DNA from: Verrucomicrobia bacterium UBA1200
Lineage (GTDB): Bacteria; Verrucomicrobiota; Kiritimatiellia; RFP12; UBA1067
DNA: 64,000 bases
Assembly (NCBI GenBank): GCA_002309765.1
Contig: DBXY01000022.1
Location: forward strand, 115,526 to 179,525
Reading direction: 5' to 3'
Shown here: one piece after another, positions 53,646 to 61,493 of the stretch
Numbering within the stretch: the stretch's first letter is position 1
Layout: each line of letters opens with the position of its first letter
Notes under the pieces: generated by a model
What the model saw: only the letters and a program-made list of their open reading frames with translations
What the model was told of the DNA's origin: nothing
The model's database searches: none
Made by a program: the position numbers and the translations under genes

Positions 53646-54677
53646 CTATTTCAGCAATGTCTTTGCATCCACTAAAAAATCAAAGTACCTTTCCGCCTCA
53701 ACGGAAGGCGACAGCCTGCCGTCGTAAACGAGTGCCGTGCGAACCGACAGGTTTCTGGAAGCACCTAATGACTCGATCTTGTCCCTGACTTCATCTATGA
53801 CACTAGGCCCAATCTCCTTACGCCTTTTTATCTCAATGACGAAAATCGTGCGCTCCGTCTGGACGAGAAGGTCGATCTGGCAACCCTTGACACCCTTGCC
53901 GGACTTTCTCTGATAAGGTGAAGCGGAAAGCACCATCGACCGTTCTAGGCCAAGGTGCGGCAGAATGTCTTCCACATGGTTGAGGATCATGTTCTCGAAC
54001 TGCAGTCCGAGCATCGCATCCCATCCCTTCAGCTGCTCAAGCGAAGAGAACGTAAACAGCCCCTTCTCTATCGCCCTGCGCTTAGGAGCGACATATCGCA
54101 GATAGAACCGCGTGTAGTTGTCCTTTATCCGGTATCGTTCCACCCGTAACGGCTCGCCCGTCTGCGGATTCAATCCAGAATCCTTCGCCACAAACCCCGC
54201 GTATTCAAGGTCCTTCAGTGCCTGCGTCAGCTTGCCGCCAGGGGTCTTGTGCATTGATCTGGCAAGCTCTGACACGGATAGCGGTGCGTCCGCCAGCATC
54301 CGCAAAGCGTCACCGCGGCTGGATACCCTCCGCCCAAACACGGCGCTGAACGTCTCATCAAACTCGCGGAAAAGTGTTCCGCGAGGCATAAAGCACAGTT
54401 GCCGCATATTTTCTTCGACAGACCACTCCGGGCGAATCTCCTCAAGGTACTTCGGTACTCCGCCGGTAATAGACAGGATGTCGAACAGCTCCCGTGACGA
54501 AAGCCGCTGCCCTGCCATGCCAAACATCGCCACGCTTTCAGCAAGCGATAGCTCGCCAACTTCAAGATCAAGAGAGTCCCTACCAACGAACCCCGTACTG
54601 TCCAAAATATTTTCGGCAATCCATGACGAAACCGAACCACAGAGAACGAGTACGAGATTATCATGCTTCTTGAGGCG
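53646..54677 (-). pseudogene. Decapitated AAA ATPase with C-terminal nuclease-like domain (PF01637/DUF234 type)
   Basis: The frame is open from 54677, immediately after a TAG at 54678-54680, with no start codon near the true beginning. It reads 'HDNLVLVLCGSVSSWI', the sensor-strand region of this ATPase family, then the lid, winged-helix and a C-terminal restriction-like domain ('QIDLLVQTERTIFVIEIKRRKE'). The N-terminal P-loop domain (usually ~130-150 residues with Walker A and B) is missing, so ATP hydrolysis is not possible. Remnants of 343 residues remain. This is a broken gene; whether a shorter protein starts at an internal codon is unknown. It sits between two exported hydrolase blocks, beside a perfect inverted repeat. 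Confidence 0.75.
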
Positions 54678-54742
54678 CTAGTCCTCCTTGGAGAGATGGC
54701 GGTATGATACCATAATCACCATGAGTATTGCAACTGACTTTT

Positions 54743-54779
54743 GGGTCAACTAAATTCATTTTTTCGGTTTAGTTGACCC
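54743..54779. repeat. 12-bp perfect inverted repeat with 13-base loop
   Basis: GGGTCAACTAAA (54743-54754) and TTTAGTTGACCC (54768-54779) lie between the ATPase remnant and the phosphoesterase. It may be a terminator for the minus-strand phosphoesterase gene or an end of a lost element. Confidence 0.6.
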
Positions 54780-54813
54780 TAAAGTCGTAACCGTAGCGTT
54801 GCCCCCGCCGCCG

Positions 54814-55893
54814 CTAAATATTTAGCGAAACGTCCGCGCTCTGGATAACCGGACGCGTTTCGCGCCCGTCGTTGTCGCAAACCGGATATCCCGCGTCCTT
54901 GGGCGTAACCCCAAAAAGCCAGTCGGCCTTTGAACCTTCGATCCGCATTCGTCCGTTCGGCCAAAGCGTGAGAATTCCCGAAAGCGGCGCGGTCCAGCCA
55001 AGGGTATGCGGCGCACCGGTATGGTTCGCCACATATTCGGCGGGATATTTGTCGTGTACCTTGCCGAACCACTGGTAGTTGGCGCTGTTGACGTCCCAAT
55101 AGAAAATTCCGTCAAGGACACGGAGATTGTCGCAGTGAAGATGCCCGTTCATCACCAACCGGACGGTTCCGGGACGCTTCGCGTTCGCCTCGTTGAAAAT
55201 CGCGCGCACTTCGGCGGAGTTTTTCACCGGGTCGCATCTCCCGCGCTCAAAACTCTGATGCGAAAGGACTACGCAAGGAAGCGGCGAGCCGACGATGGTC
55301 GCCCTGAGCCACTCCATCTCCTCGGGGGGAATCCATGTCGTCGATGCGCCTTCGCCGGGTTTGAAATAGTTGCCGTTCGAATAGTGAACGAACTTACCGT
55401 CCGCAGTGCGGATATAATTGGGATCGGCAATCACGAACCGGAATCCGCCCTTGTCGAACGAGTAGTGCCCGGCGGGCATCCGGTACGCTTCGCACGTCTC
55501 GCGGTAGTCGTTTTGATCCTGGTCGTGGTTGCCGAGAATGTGGTAACCGGGAATCTTGGAGCTGCTGTACAACTTGAGATACTCTTTCTGCCAATCCTTG
55601 CGTACACCATGCATGAAGTCACCGCAATGGATCATCATGTCGCACCGCTCGCGTTCCGCGCGCGCCATGATACGTTCAAGGAATGACGTATTCTCCGTGT
55701 TAGTCCACTTGTTGCGCTCATAGTGGATGTCCGAAAAAACGCAAACCTTGAGCGGGGCACGCTCCGCCGTCGGCGTCTCCGCCCCGGCCCGGATGGCGCC
55801 CACCACTCCTGCGGCGGCGATTCCGGCGAGGAACCCCCGTCTGTCAATCTTCATCGAATCCGCCGAGCAACGTAATCCCGTGCTGTTTTTCAT
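54814..55893 (-). CDS. Tat-exported calcineurin-like metallophosphoesterase
   Basis: About 359 residues. The start at 55893 has AGGAGG seven bases upstream; an internal ATG at 55854 would give a shorter n-region but lacks a site. Tat motif 'DRRGFLAGIAAAG' follows. Dinuclear-metal ligands: 'FSDIHYER', 'IHCGDFMHG', 'GNHDQDQ', 'VLSHQSF' and 'MNGHLHCD'. The family covers phosphatases and phosphodiesterases; the substrate is unknown. It is flanked by intergenic repeats and follows the GH89-like gene in the same direction. Confidence 0.82.
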   Translation of the reverse strand: MKNSTGLRCSADSMKIDRRGFLAGIAAAGVVGAIRAGAETPTAERAPLKVCVFSDIHYERNKWTNTENTSFLERIMARAERERCDMMIHCGDFMHGVRKDWQKEYLKLYSSSKIPGYHILGNHDQDQNDYRETCEAYRMPAGHYSFDKGGFRFVIADPNYIRTADGKFVHYSNGNYFKPGEGASTTWIPPEEMEWLRATIVGSPLPCVVLSHQSFERGRCDPVKNSAEVRAIFNEANAKRPGTVRLVMNGHLHCDNLRVLDGIFYWDVNSANYQWFGKVHDKYPAEYVANHTGAPHTLGWTAPLSGILTLWPNGRMRIEGSKADWLFGVTPKDAGYPVCDNDGRETRPVIQSADVSLNI

Positions 55894-55909
55894 CAACATT
55901 CCTCCTTAA

Positions 55910-55940
55910 ACCGTAAACCGTCAAACTTCCAAGCATTGGT
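55910..55940. repeat. Short 8-bp-period repeat tract
   Basis: AAACCGTAAACCGTCAAACT then CCAAGC: imperfect CCGTCAAA units. Next to it (55946-56000) are several copies of TGCCAAT/TTGCCA in both orientations. Confidence 0.4.
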
Positions 55941-56003
55941 GAATTTTGCCAATGTGGAAATGTTGCCAATTCCATTGCTGCCAGGTGCCAATTTGCCATG
56001 GCA

Positions 56004-56040
56004 CTCCTTTGCGCCCTATGCGATCTTTGCGGCTAAAAAA
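56004..56040. repeat. Dispersed 'CGCAAAG...GCCGC' repeat copy
   Basis: CTCCTTTGCGCCC ... GATCTTTGCGGCTAAAAAA. It is near-identical in reverse complement to 60194-60230. Confidence 0.6.
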
Positions 56041-56090
56041 TCCTCCAATCCCTCATTCTACACGATCTGCACAGCATAACATCTCCCCAA

Positions 56091-56122
56091 CCGTCAAACC
56101 GTCCAACCGTCCAACCGTTTCC
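56091..56122. repeat. Four-unit 8-bp tandem repeat
   Basis: CCGTCAAA, CCGTCCAA, CCGTCCAA, CCGTTTCC in direct tandem, just past the stop of the GH89-like gene. Confidence 0.8.
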
Positions 56123-56130
56123 CCATCGTT

Positions 56131-58338
56131 TCACTTCGCAAGGCGCTTCAAGACGCGGCGGAAGTTCTCTTCCGTGCGCGGAAGAGTCGGCTTGAGCGAT
56201 TCAAGCGGCTGCTTTTTTAGTTCAAGCCGTTCCTGCTCCACATTGCCGACAATGGTGGTTTTACGGTCATCGGCGGCTACCGCCTTTGCCAGTGACTCCG
56301 CAACACGCCGCACATGTGGCGCATACCAATAACGCGCCAGTTCGTACTGGTGGCTGCGGCAGTAATCGCATGACGCATTCTCGAATAGCGTCTGGGTGAA
56401 ATCGGGATTGCGGACCTTCTCCACGGCATCAAGCCGCTGGAAAGATTCCCAAAGCGAATAATCGGTGTCCAGCGCTAGCAGATCGGCCATCTTATCGCAC
56501 AACGCGGCGATGCGCTCAATACGGCCATAGAGATCGCCGCCATCGCGTTTCCCATTACGCCAGGCAGTGAAATCGCGGCTGAATTCAAAAACGCGCAGCG
56601 CGATCACTCGGTCAAGCGCCATACGGACGATGTCAATCGTGTCACGGCGGATAAAAGCATCGTCCCACGGCACATAGGAGAGCAGCGAAAACACCTCTTC
56701 CGCCTCGGCGACGGGTTTAGTCCACTTTGCGATGAGCGCGGAATTGTCCTTAACCTCACTGCCAATGGAAAGCACCGCCCGCGAATAGTTCTGCCCCCAA
56801 TCCCGAAGGTAGGATGCGGGCAGCGCCGCCTTCCACGCGGCTTTCATCAGTGCGTAATGCTCCCCGTAGCGGCTCGCGCACATCTCGTCCAGCACATCGC
56901 CGTGCGGCACGGGTTTAGCGGACCAAGCGTTCTCCGTGAAGAACCGGAGGCAAAGCGTGTCGGTGTGGCTGGACTCCGGCCAAAAAATGTAACCTTTGCA
57001 GAACGGGTCGTTCTGCACCGCCTTCTGCCGTTCCTCGATAATCGGATAATTCGCCCTCGCGTCAAGCGCCTTTTCATAGGCGAGGAAAATGGAGTACGTG
57101 TAGGGGAATTTTCCCACGAGTCCCCAATTCAGGAAATGGTTGGTGCCGTGCGACACATCCGCCTCATAGTCCCAAATGATATCGCGCTCCGGATCGAGAC
57201 GGGGCAACAGCGCTTTTACCTCATCCGGTTTCCAAGTGCTGTAGAAATCCCACCCGGCAATCAACACCTTGGAATCCGGATAGTCGCGATGGGCCCGGGC
57301 GAGAAATTTGTCGAGTGCCTCGATCTTCAGGTCAAAATTCCGCTGGCGGTCTTTGTAGCACCGACGCTCGCCAAGCCCAATGGTGTGCAGCAATTGCGGC
57401 GGCGGTGCGCCCACCCCGTATTGCGCCACTGCGGTCTTGGTCAATTTCCAGTACTCATCGGCCCACTTCTCGTCACGGATATCCCAAACGCGGCCGTTGC
57501 GCTCGCTGTAGTGGTTCACTTCCTGCGGCAGAAACGGCGGCTGCTTCTTGTCCAGAAAATCCTCCGGCGTACGCGAATACCAGTGCGACATGGTGCCAAA
57601 ATCCTCCGGCGCCAAAAGCCCGCGCTCAAAGGCGTATTTCTGAAGCCGCTTACGCAGTTCCCCGCGATACTGGAGACTCCAGAACAGCGAACGGTCGTCA
57701 TATCCCTTTCCGGTGCCGGGCAGCGGCTTTGACGGATCGGGATAGGAGCAAGTGTCCGGGAAAGTCAATTGGAACAAGTCATCCTGCCCAATGCGCAACA
57801 TGAAGACATTCAGTCGGCGTTTCAAGATCCAATCAATCTCCTTCCTCCAATCCTCCGGCCCCCAATGTTCCGCCTGAAATCGCGTCAACCCGCGATGGGC
57901 GAAATAACGGATACCGCGATATTCGAAATGCGCCTCTTCCTTCACGTTGAGATTGGTGAAGTCGAGCGAATCCCGCTTCGGCACGACATCGCCGTCCCAA
58001 AACCAATGGCACCCGCCGCGGCGTTCCAGCAGGTCGTAAAGTCCGTACCAGACACTGCGCAAATTAGAGCCGGTTATGGTTACGGCGGTATCCCCGGAAA
58101 CAATTGTGTAGGCGTCTTTGCCGGAAACGGAAACTTTCGGATCGACCGCAAACGACACCAACCCGTCCGGCGCGGCCTTGCCCGTAATCTGCCGATAGTA
58201 TTTCGCGAATTCCGACCGTTGCAAGGCAAACGTATCAGAAGTTTCCCCGTTGACGGCAAACGGAACAAACGCCGCTGTAAACAGCGCCGCAACCGCAACT
58301 GAACACACTACAAAACGGTTTGATTTTTCACTAAACAT
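56131..58338 (-). CDS. Exported GH89-like (alpha-N-acetylglucosaminidase-like) hydrolase
   Basis: About 735 residues. The start at 58338 follows GGGGG by seven bases. A signal peptide ends near 'PFAVNGE'. 'FAKYYRQITGKAAP' and 'GCHWFWDGDVVPKRD' are in the N-terminal domain, and the barrel starts 'FEYRGIRYFAHRGL'. The sequence is related to the NAGLU family, which removes alpha-linked GlcNAc from heparan sulfate or mucin glycans, but the canonical catalytic-site text is not unambiguous here. So the family is fairly likely and the exact activity uncertain. It lies with GH20 and GH2 genes, supporting hexosamine-rich host glycan as substrate. Confidence 0.65.
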   Translation of the reverse strand: MFSEKSNRFVVCSVAVAALFTAAFVPFAVNGETSDTFALQRSEFAKYYRQITGKAAPDGLVSFAVDPKVSVSGKDAYTIVSGDTAVTITGSNLRSVWYGLYDLLERRGGCHWFWDGDVVPKRDSLDFTNLNVKEEAHFEYRGIRYFAHRGLTRFQAEHWGPEDWRKEIDWILKRRLNVFMLRIGQDDLFQLTFPDTCSYPDPSKPLPGTGKGYDDRSLFWSLQYRGELRKRLQKYAFERGLLAPEDFGTMSHWYSRTPEDFLDKKQPPFLPQEVNHYSERNGRVWDIRDEKWADEYWKLTKTAVAQYGVGAPPPQLLHTIGLGERRCYKDRQRNFDLKIEALDKFLARAHRDYPDSKVLIAGWDFYSTWKPDEVKALLPRLDPERDIIWDYEADVSHGTNHFLNWGLVGKFPYTYSIFLAYEKALDARANYPIIEERQKAVQNDPFCKGYIFWPESSHTDTLCLRFFTENAWSAKPVPHGDVLDEMCASRYGEHYALMKAAWKAALPASYLRDWGQNYSRAVLSIGSEVKDNSALIAKWTKPVAEAEEVFSLLSYVPWDDAFIRRDTIDIVRMALDRVIALRVFEFSRDFTAWRNGKRDGGDLYGRIERIAALCDKMADLLALDTDYSLWESFQRLDAVEKVRNPDFTQTLFENASCDYCRSHQYELARYWYAPHVRRVAESLAKAVAADDRKTTIVGNVEQERLELKKQPLESLKPTLPRTEENFRRVLKRLAK

Positions 58339-58382
58339 ACTCAATCCCCCGTTATAACGCCACTAACTCAATCCGCATCGCG

Positions 58383-59186
58383 TCAAGGCTGCCTGGCAAT
58401 ACCGAACACCAACCCGCCGGATGCCGCCGGCATAGGCACCACCTCGTGCGCCGTCATCCAGCCGTATTGCACCGGCCACTTTTCTGGCACGCCTTTGAGA
58501 TACGGCCCCTTCCAACCGACCGTTCCTTCCCGAATCACAATCTTTGCCCGCGTTGGAACCAATGCGCCGGCCAAATGTTTCTCACCCAGATAGCTGTAGG
58601 TAATATCCGCTGGCGGTCCGTCCAGCTCCGGGGCGTTACCGAGAAAAGTGATGGTTTGCAACGAGTCGCACAGCACGAAACAGTTAAAGCCTAACCGGCG
58701 GAGCGTCGGAGGAAAGGTTACCGAGGCCAACGACAGACAGTTGGAAAAAGCCGCCGTTCCGACCATCTCCACCCCGCCGAGAAAAGTCACATTCGTCAGG
58801 GCCGTACACCATGAAAAAGCCTGATCCCCCACCTCGCGCACCGTTGCCGGGATAGTGATTGACGTCAATTGCGAGCACGCCACGAAAGCCGAATCCATAA
58901 TCTTGCGCACCGGCAGTCCGTCGATTGTCTCCGGAATCACGAGCGCTCCCTTGTAACTTGGCGGGACTCCCACCCGCTTCGGATAAACCGTACCGATCGT
59001 CACATACGTCGCCCGGTCCTCACCCGAAACGCCCGGTTCGCACACCTTGCTGTAGAAAAGCCCCGGCACCGGATCCCCGGCATCCATTTGATACGGATAG
59101 CTGGAGTAACGTCCCACCCAATCGCAATACGCCACGCTCGCGAACATAATCCCGACCGCAATAACCCGAATCGTCTTTAACGTCAT
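58383..59186 (-). CDS. Exported BspA-type leucine-rich-repeat protein
   Basis: About 267 residues. The start at 59186 has GGGGGTG upstream; the longer frame is not used. A short signal peptide (residues 1-20) precedes a spacer and then LRR_5-type units: 'IPETIDGLPVRKIMDSAFVAC', 'LTSITIPATVREVGDQAF', 'CTALTNVTFLGGV' and 'SLASVTFPPTLRRLGFNCF' (quoted in part). Such repeats mediate adhesion or protein-protein contact at the surface. The protein ends 'GGLVFGIARQP'. It precedes the GH89-like gene on the same strand, 44 bases apart. Confidence 0.82.
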   Translation of the reverse strand: MTLKTIRVIAVGIMFASVAYCDWVGRYSSYPYQMDAGDPVPGLFYSKVCEPGVSGEDRATYVTIGTVYPKRVGVPPSYKGALVIPETIDGLPVRKIMDSAFVACSQLTSITIPATVREVGDQAFSWCTALTNVTFLGGVEMVGTAAFSNCLSLASVTFPPTLRRLGFNCFVLCDSLQTITFLGNAPELDGPPADITYSYLGEKHLAGALVPTRAKIVIREGTVGWKGPYLKGVPEKWPVQYGWMTAHEVVPMPAASGGLVFGIARQP

Positions 59187-59289
59187 AAATTCACCCCCGG
59201 TTAAAACCCCGCGCCAACGACTCACCTTGCCGCTTTCCTTGACGCAGTTACTATCCCGGTTTTTGCTCCTTTCCCCATTCACAATTGCC

Positions 59290-59298
59290 ATTGTAACA
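59290..59298 (-). promoter_or_regulatory. Extended -10 promoter for the LRR gene
   Basis: TG-T-TACAAT on the minus strand (-10 at 59290-59295); the leader is about 97 bases. No convincing -35. Confidence 0.45.
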
Positions 59299-59411
59299 CA
59301 ATTTCACCGGAAATCATATAACAAATCGTTCGAAACGGCTTTTTTGCAAAACGAAAACCGCGGCGTGGCGGGTTTCCCCACCCGCGCCAGCATTTCCCGC
59401 GCAATCTCCTG

Positions 59412-59741
59412 TCACTCTTCATCCAGAAACTCCTCCCACGACATCAGTTCTTCATCGTCACTACATGAAACCCGCTTGCCATGTTTTTCACGACGGCGCT
59501 TTTCTTTATCCTCCTTTGCGGCCAGTTTCTCGTTTTCGATCTTAGTGATAATCTCAAGCGCCTTGTCGCGGGTAACGCCATAAATGCGCATGACCATCTT
59601 TGCCTTTACATCGTTGAATAACTCATCCGAAGTCTTTTTCTTCTGGTGGCACTTCTTGCGGGAAGACGATTTACGGTCTTTTGCAATGCCGGCAAAGAAC
59701 TCCTCGGCGGACATTATCTCAAGAGAATCATCCCATTCCAT
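59412..59741 (-). CDS. Small charged protein with duplicated MS-x-EEF motif, partner of the sigma-4 protein
   Basis: 109 residues; no family recognised. The ATG at 59741 has AAAGGA six bases upstream. Acidic ends flank a basic middle: residues 4-16 read 'DDSLEIMSAEEFF' and residues 95-106 'DDEELMSWEEFL', so both ends carry a D-D-x-x-E-h-M-S-x-E-E-F motif. Between them is a Lys-rich helical segment (~22-45 and 70-90). It follows the 62-residue sigma-region-4 protein by 14 bases, so both are translated from one transcript. No signal peptide, so it is cytoplasmic. The role is unknown; the repeated motif suggests a bivalent binding peptide, possibly for RNA polymerase or another DNA-bound partner (inference). 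Confidence 0.7.
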   Translation of the reverse strand: MEWDDSLEIMSAEEFFAGIAKDRKSSSRKKCHQKKKTSDELFNDVKAKMVMRIYGVTRDKALEIITKIENEKLAAKEDKEKRRREKHGKRVSCSDDEELMSWEEFLDEE

Positions 59742-59755
59742 TTTCATTTCCTTTC

Positions 59756-59944
59756 TTAACAATCCGTCATTATATCGGACAAGTTGGTGACTCCGAAACG
59801 ACGCAGAAGCTGCAGCCGCAGCTTTTCGAGTGCCCGTTTTTCAATCTGTCTAACCCCCTCGCGGGTAATTCCCATCATTTGTGCGGTTTCCGCCAACGAA
59901 TGGGAAATCCCATAACCAATGTGCCCGACATCATTTTTTGCCAT
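59756..59944 (-). CDS. Stand-alone sigma-70 region 4-like mini-protein
   Basis: 62 residues. It contains only a helix-turn-helix of the sigma-70 region 4.2 type: 'SLAETAQMMGITREGVRQIE' (16-35) followed by 'KRALEKLR' (36-43). Compare the TLEEVG...VTRERIRQIE...ALRKLR of RpoD. Regions 1 to 3 are absent, so it cannot act as a sigma factor by itself; it could bind -35-like DNA or the RNA polymerase beta flap. AAGGAG lies seven bases before the ATG. It is followed by the 109-residue partner. A 5-bp hairpin (TCCCT/AGGGA) sits in its leader near 59966-59985. High confidence in the fold, low in role. Confidence 0.8.
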   Translation of the reverse strand: MAKNDVGHIGYGISHSLAETAQMMGITREGVRQIEKRALEKLRLQLLRRFGVTNLSDIMTDC

Positions 59945-60113
59945 TTTTGAACTCCTTAACGATTCCCTCTTTAAGGGAGGTTATGATTTTCAACCATACC
60001 CACTATATTCTTCTCGCGAACTAGGGAAAATATTACAAAGAAAATGAAGAATTATGAATGAAAATGAAGAATGGATTAGTCGTTGTTAGCCGACAGCAGT
60101 TAGACGTTAGTGG

Positions 60114-60161
60114 CAAATCGTCCAAATTTCCAACCGTCAAACGGTCAAACCATTCAACCAA
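60114..60161. repeat. Decayed 8-bp-period repeat tract
   Basis: Successive units CAAATCGT, CCAAATTT, CCAACCGT, CAAACGGT, CAAACCAT, TCAACCAA. Six 8-base units with a CCAAACGT-like core. Confidence 0.65.
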
Positions 60162-60193
60162 TTTATGCACGGTTTCACGCTCGACATCTCATC

Positions 60194-60230
60194 TTTTTTA
60201 GCCGCAAAGGGCGCATAGAGCGCAAAGAAG
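60194..60230. repeat. Dispersed 'AGCCGCAAAG' repeat copy
   Basis: TTTTTTAGCCGCAAAGGGCG followed by CATAGAGCGCAAAGAAG. About 33 of 37 bases match the reverse complement of 56004-56040. Confidence 0.65.
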
Positions 60231-60248
60231 AGTAGCTAGCAGCTAGTT

Positions 60249-60288
60249 GTTAGTGATAAACGGTCAAACGGTTCAACTATCAAACTGT
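60249..60288. repeat. Decayed 8-bp-period repeat tract
   Basis: GTTAGTGA, TAAACGGT, CAAACGGT, TCAACTAT, CAAACTGT: the same 8-base rhythm as the tract at 60114. Confidence 0.5.
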
Positions 60289-60319
60289 GGTAACAACCAC
60301 AGAACGGCACAAGTAGTTG

Positions 60320-61375
60320 TCATGGCGCGATGTTTGGCTGTTTCTCTCGTGCATTTGGATAGTTCAAACTATGATATGGAAGAAACTCAAGATTCGTGTC
60401 GTTCTCTGTCGGATTGGCATATATTTGAATGCCGAATTGAGCTTTTGCACCTTTGCCGTAACGATCCAAAGGGTATGTACGACTATAACCGATAGGGCCA
60501 TATATTTTCCCATAATGTGCGCCTATAAGTTTTCCACTTGACGAGAAACGGGGACGGATTCGGAAAACAAGACATTTTTCAATATTATGTCGTTGATTAA
60601 GCATAATTGATCGAGACAAGGGTCGATTTATTGCGGCATTATGAGGAGACTTTAACTCGCTCCCATCATAATCCACAATATAATACCCACACTCCCGGTC
60701 TGTCCATATCAGAGTCAAGGAAACTGTTTCAGAGGCATCTGCAACAAGGCGCATCCATTCTCTATAATCATCCTCTTGAATATTTATTTCTTTACCATGG
60801 TATTCGATAAGTAGATCCGCATGTTTTCCCTTTCCCATTGGCTGAACCCAATCCATCTCCATTAGGTCGAAACCGTAAGAAGTGTTAAGTTCAGGGAAGT
60901 AATAATCATAATATTTGGGATGCGCATACATCGGAATCGGATTACGCTTGCGTTTTAATACCACTTTATGCTCCATACCGTATGGTTGCCATTTTCCGTC
61001 TTTAAGTGATGCGCCAGACAGGCCGGGTATGTAAAAACCGCCGTGGGTATAATAGTACCCGTCTTTGTTGACGGAATACCGCACATCGCCTATCGTTGCG
61101 CCCCGAACCACCAAAACCCCCTTTCGGTCCGTCACGCCATTCACTCCGTTGTGGTCGGTTGACCAGAGTAATAGCCCGGCACTGATTTTAGCGCCGGAAA
61201 CGGGAGTCCCCTCCTCATCCACCACCTTGAACACTATCTTGGCCTTTGCCCCGAACGTTTTAGCCTGCTTGAGGGAATCCCCAACCACCACCATGCGGGG
61301 CAGGTTCATCGCCCCAATCAACCATACTGCGCCAATGATCCCAATGAATGTTACCAATGTCTTTCTTGCCATCAT
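60320..61375 (-). CDS. Exported protein with carboxypeptidase-regulatory-like beta-sandwich, unknown function
   Basis: 351 residues. A hydrophobic segment (~5-22) forms a signal or anchor. Residues ~46-135 resemble an Ig-like carboxypeptidase-regulatory/transthyretin-like fold ('KIVFKVVDEEGTPVSGAKI', 'GVTDRKGVLVVRG', 'YSVNKDGYY'). The C-terminal part (~140-351) is not recognised. AAGGAG lies seven bases before the ATG at 61375. Its base use seems richer in A/T than the neighbouring hydrolases. It lies downstream of recD with a 118-base gap. Confidence 0.65.
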   Translation of the reverse strand: MMARKTLVTFIGIIGAVWLIGAMNLPRMVVVGDSLKQAKTFGAKAKIVFKVVDEEGTPVSGAKISAGLLLWSTDHNGVNGVTDRKGVLVVRGATIGDVRYSVNKDGYYYTHGGFYIPGLSGASLKDGKWQPYGMEHKVVLKRKRNPIPMYAHPKYYDYYFPELNTSYGFDLMEMDWVQPMGKGKHADLLIEYHGKEINIQEDDYREWMRLVADASETVSLTLIWTDRECGYYIVDYDGSELKSPHNAAINRPLSRSIMLNQRHNIEKCLVFRIRPRFSSSGKLIGAHYGKIYGPIGYSRTYPLDRYGKGAKAQFGIQIYANPTENDTNLEFLPYHSLNYPNAREKQPNIAP

Positions 61376-61493
61376 AGCCCAACTCCTTTTTCAAGAAAAC
61401 ACCAGTTTCACCTTGCTTCCATTAGAACGGCCAAAGTTTCCGGTGCTTCTTATTTTGAGACTGTTCATTCTCCTCGCGTTAACGTTGCACCAT

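Larger units (their letters stand above)
59945..60319. other. Repeat-rich intergenic gap
   Basis: It contains GAATGAAAATGAAGAAT runs (60043-60074), GTTAG-type runs (60082-60110, 60231-60256), octamer tracts (60114-60161, 60249-60288) and one dispersed 'GCCGCAAAG' copy (60194-60230). No gene was recognised. Confidence 0.65.

Noticed and set aside
56091..56122. CRISPR array
   Set aside because: Units are 8 bases with no spacers; no cas genes in the window.
58383..58430. LRR protein as a fourth carrier of the C-terminal tail
   Set aside because: It ends 'GGLVFGIARQP'; partly similar but with an interior Gly and three extra residues, so the match is too weak.
61391..61468. 25-codon minus-strand peptide frame just upstream of the 351-residue gene, with GAGGAG before its ATG
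   Set aside because: Spacing to the ATG is too short (about 1-3 bases), no homology, and leader-peptide features such as codon runs are absent.
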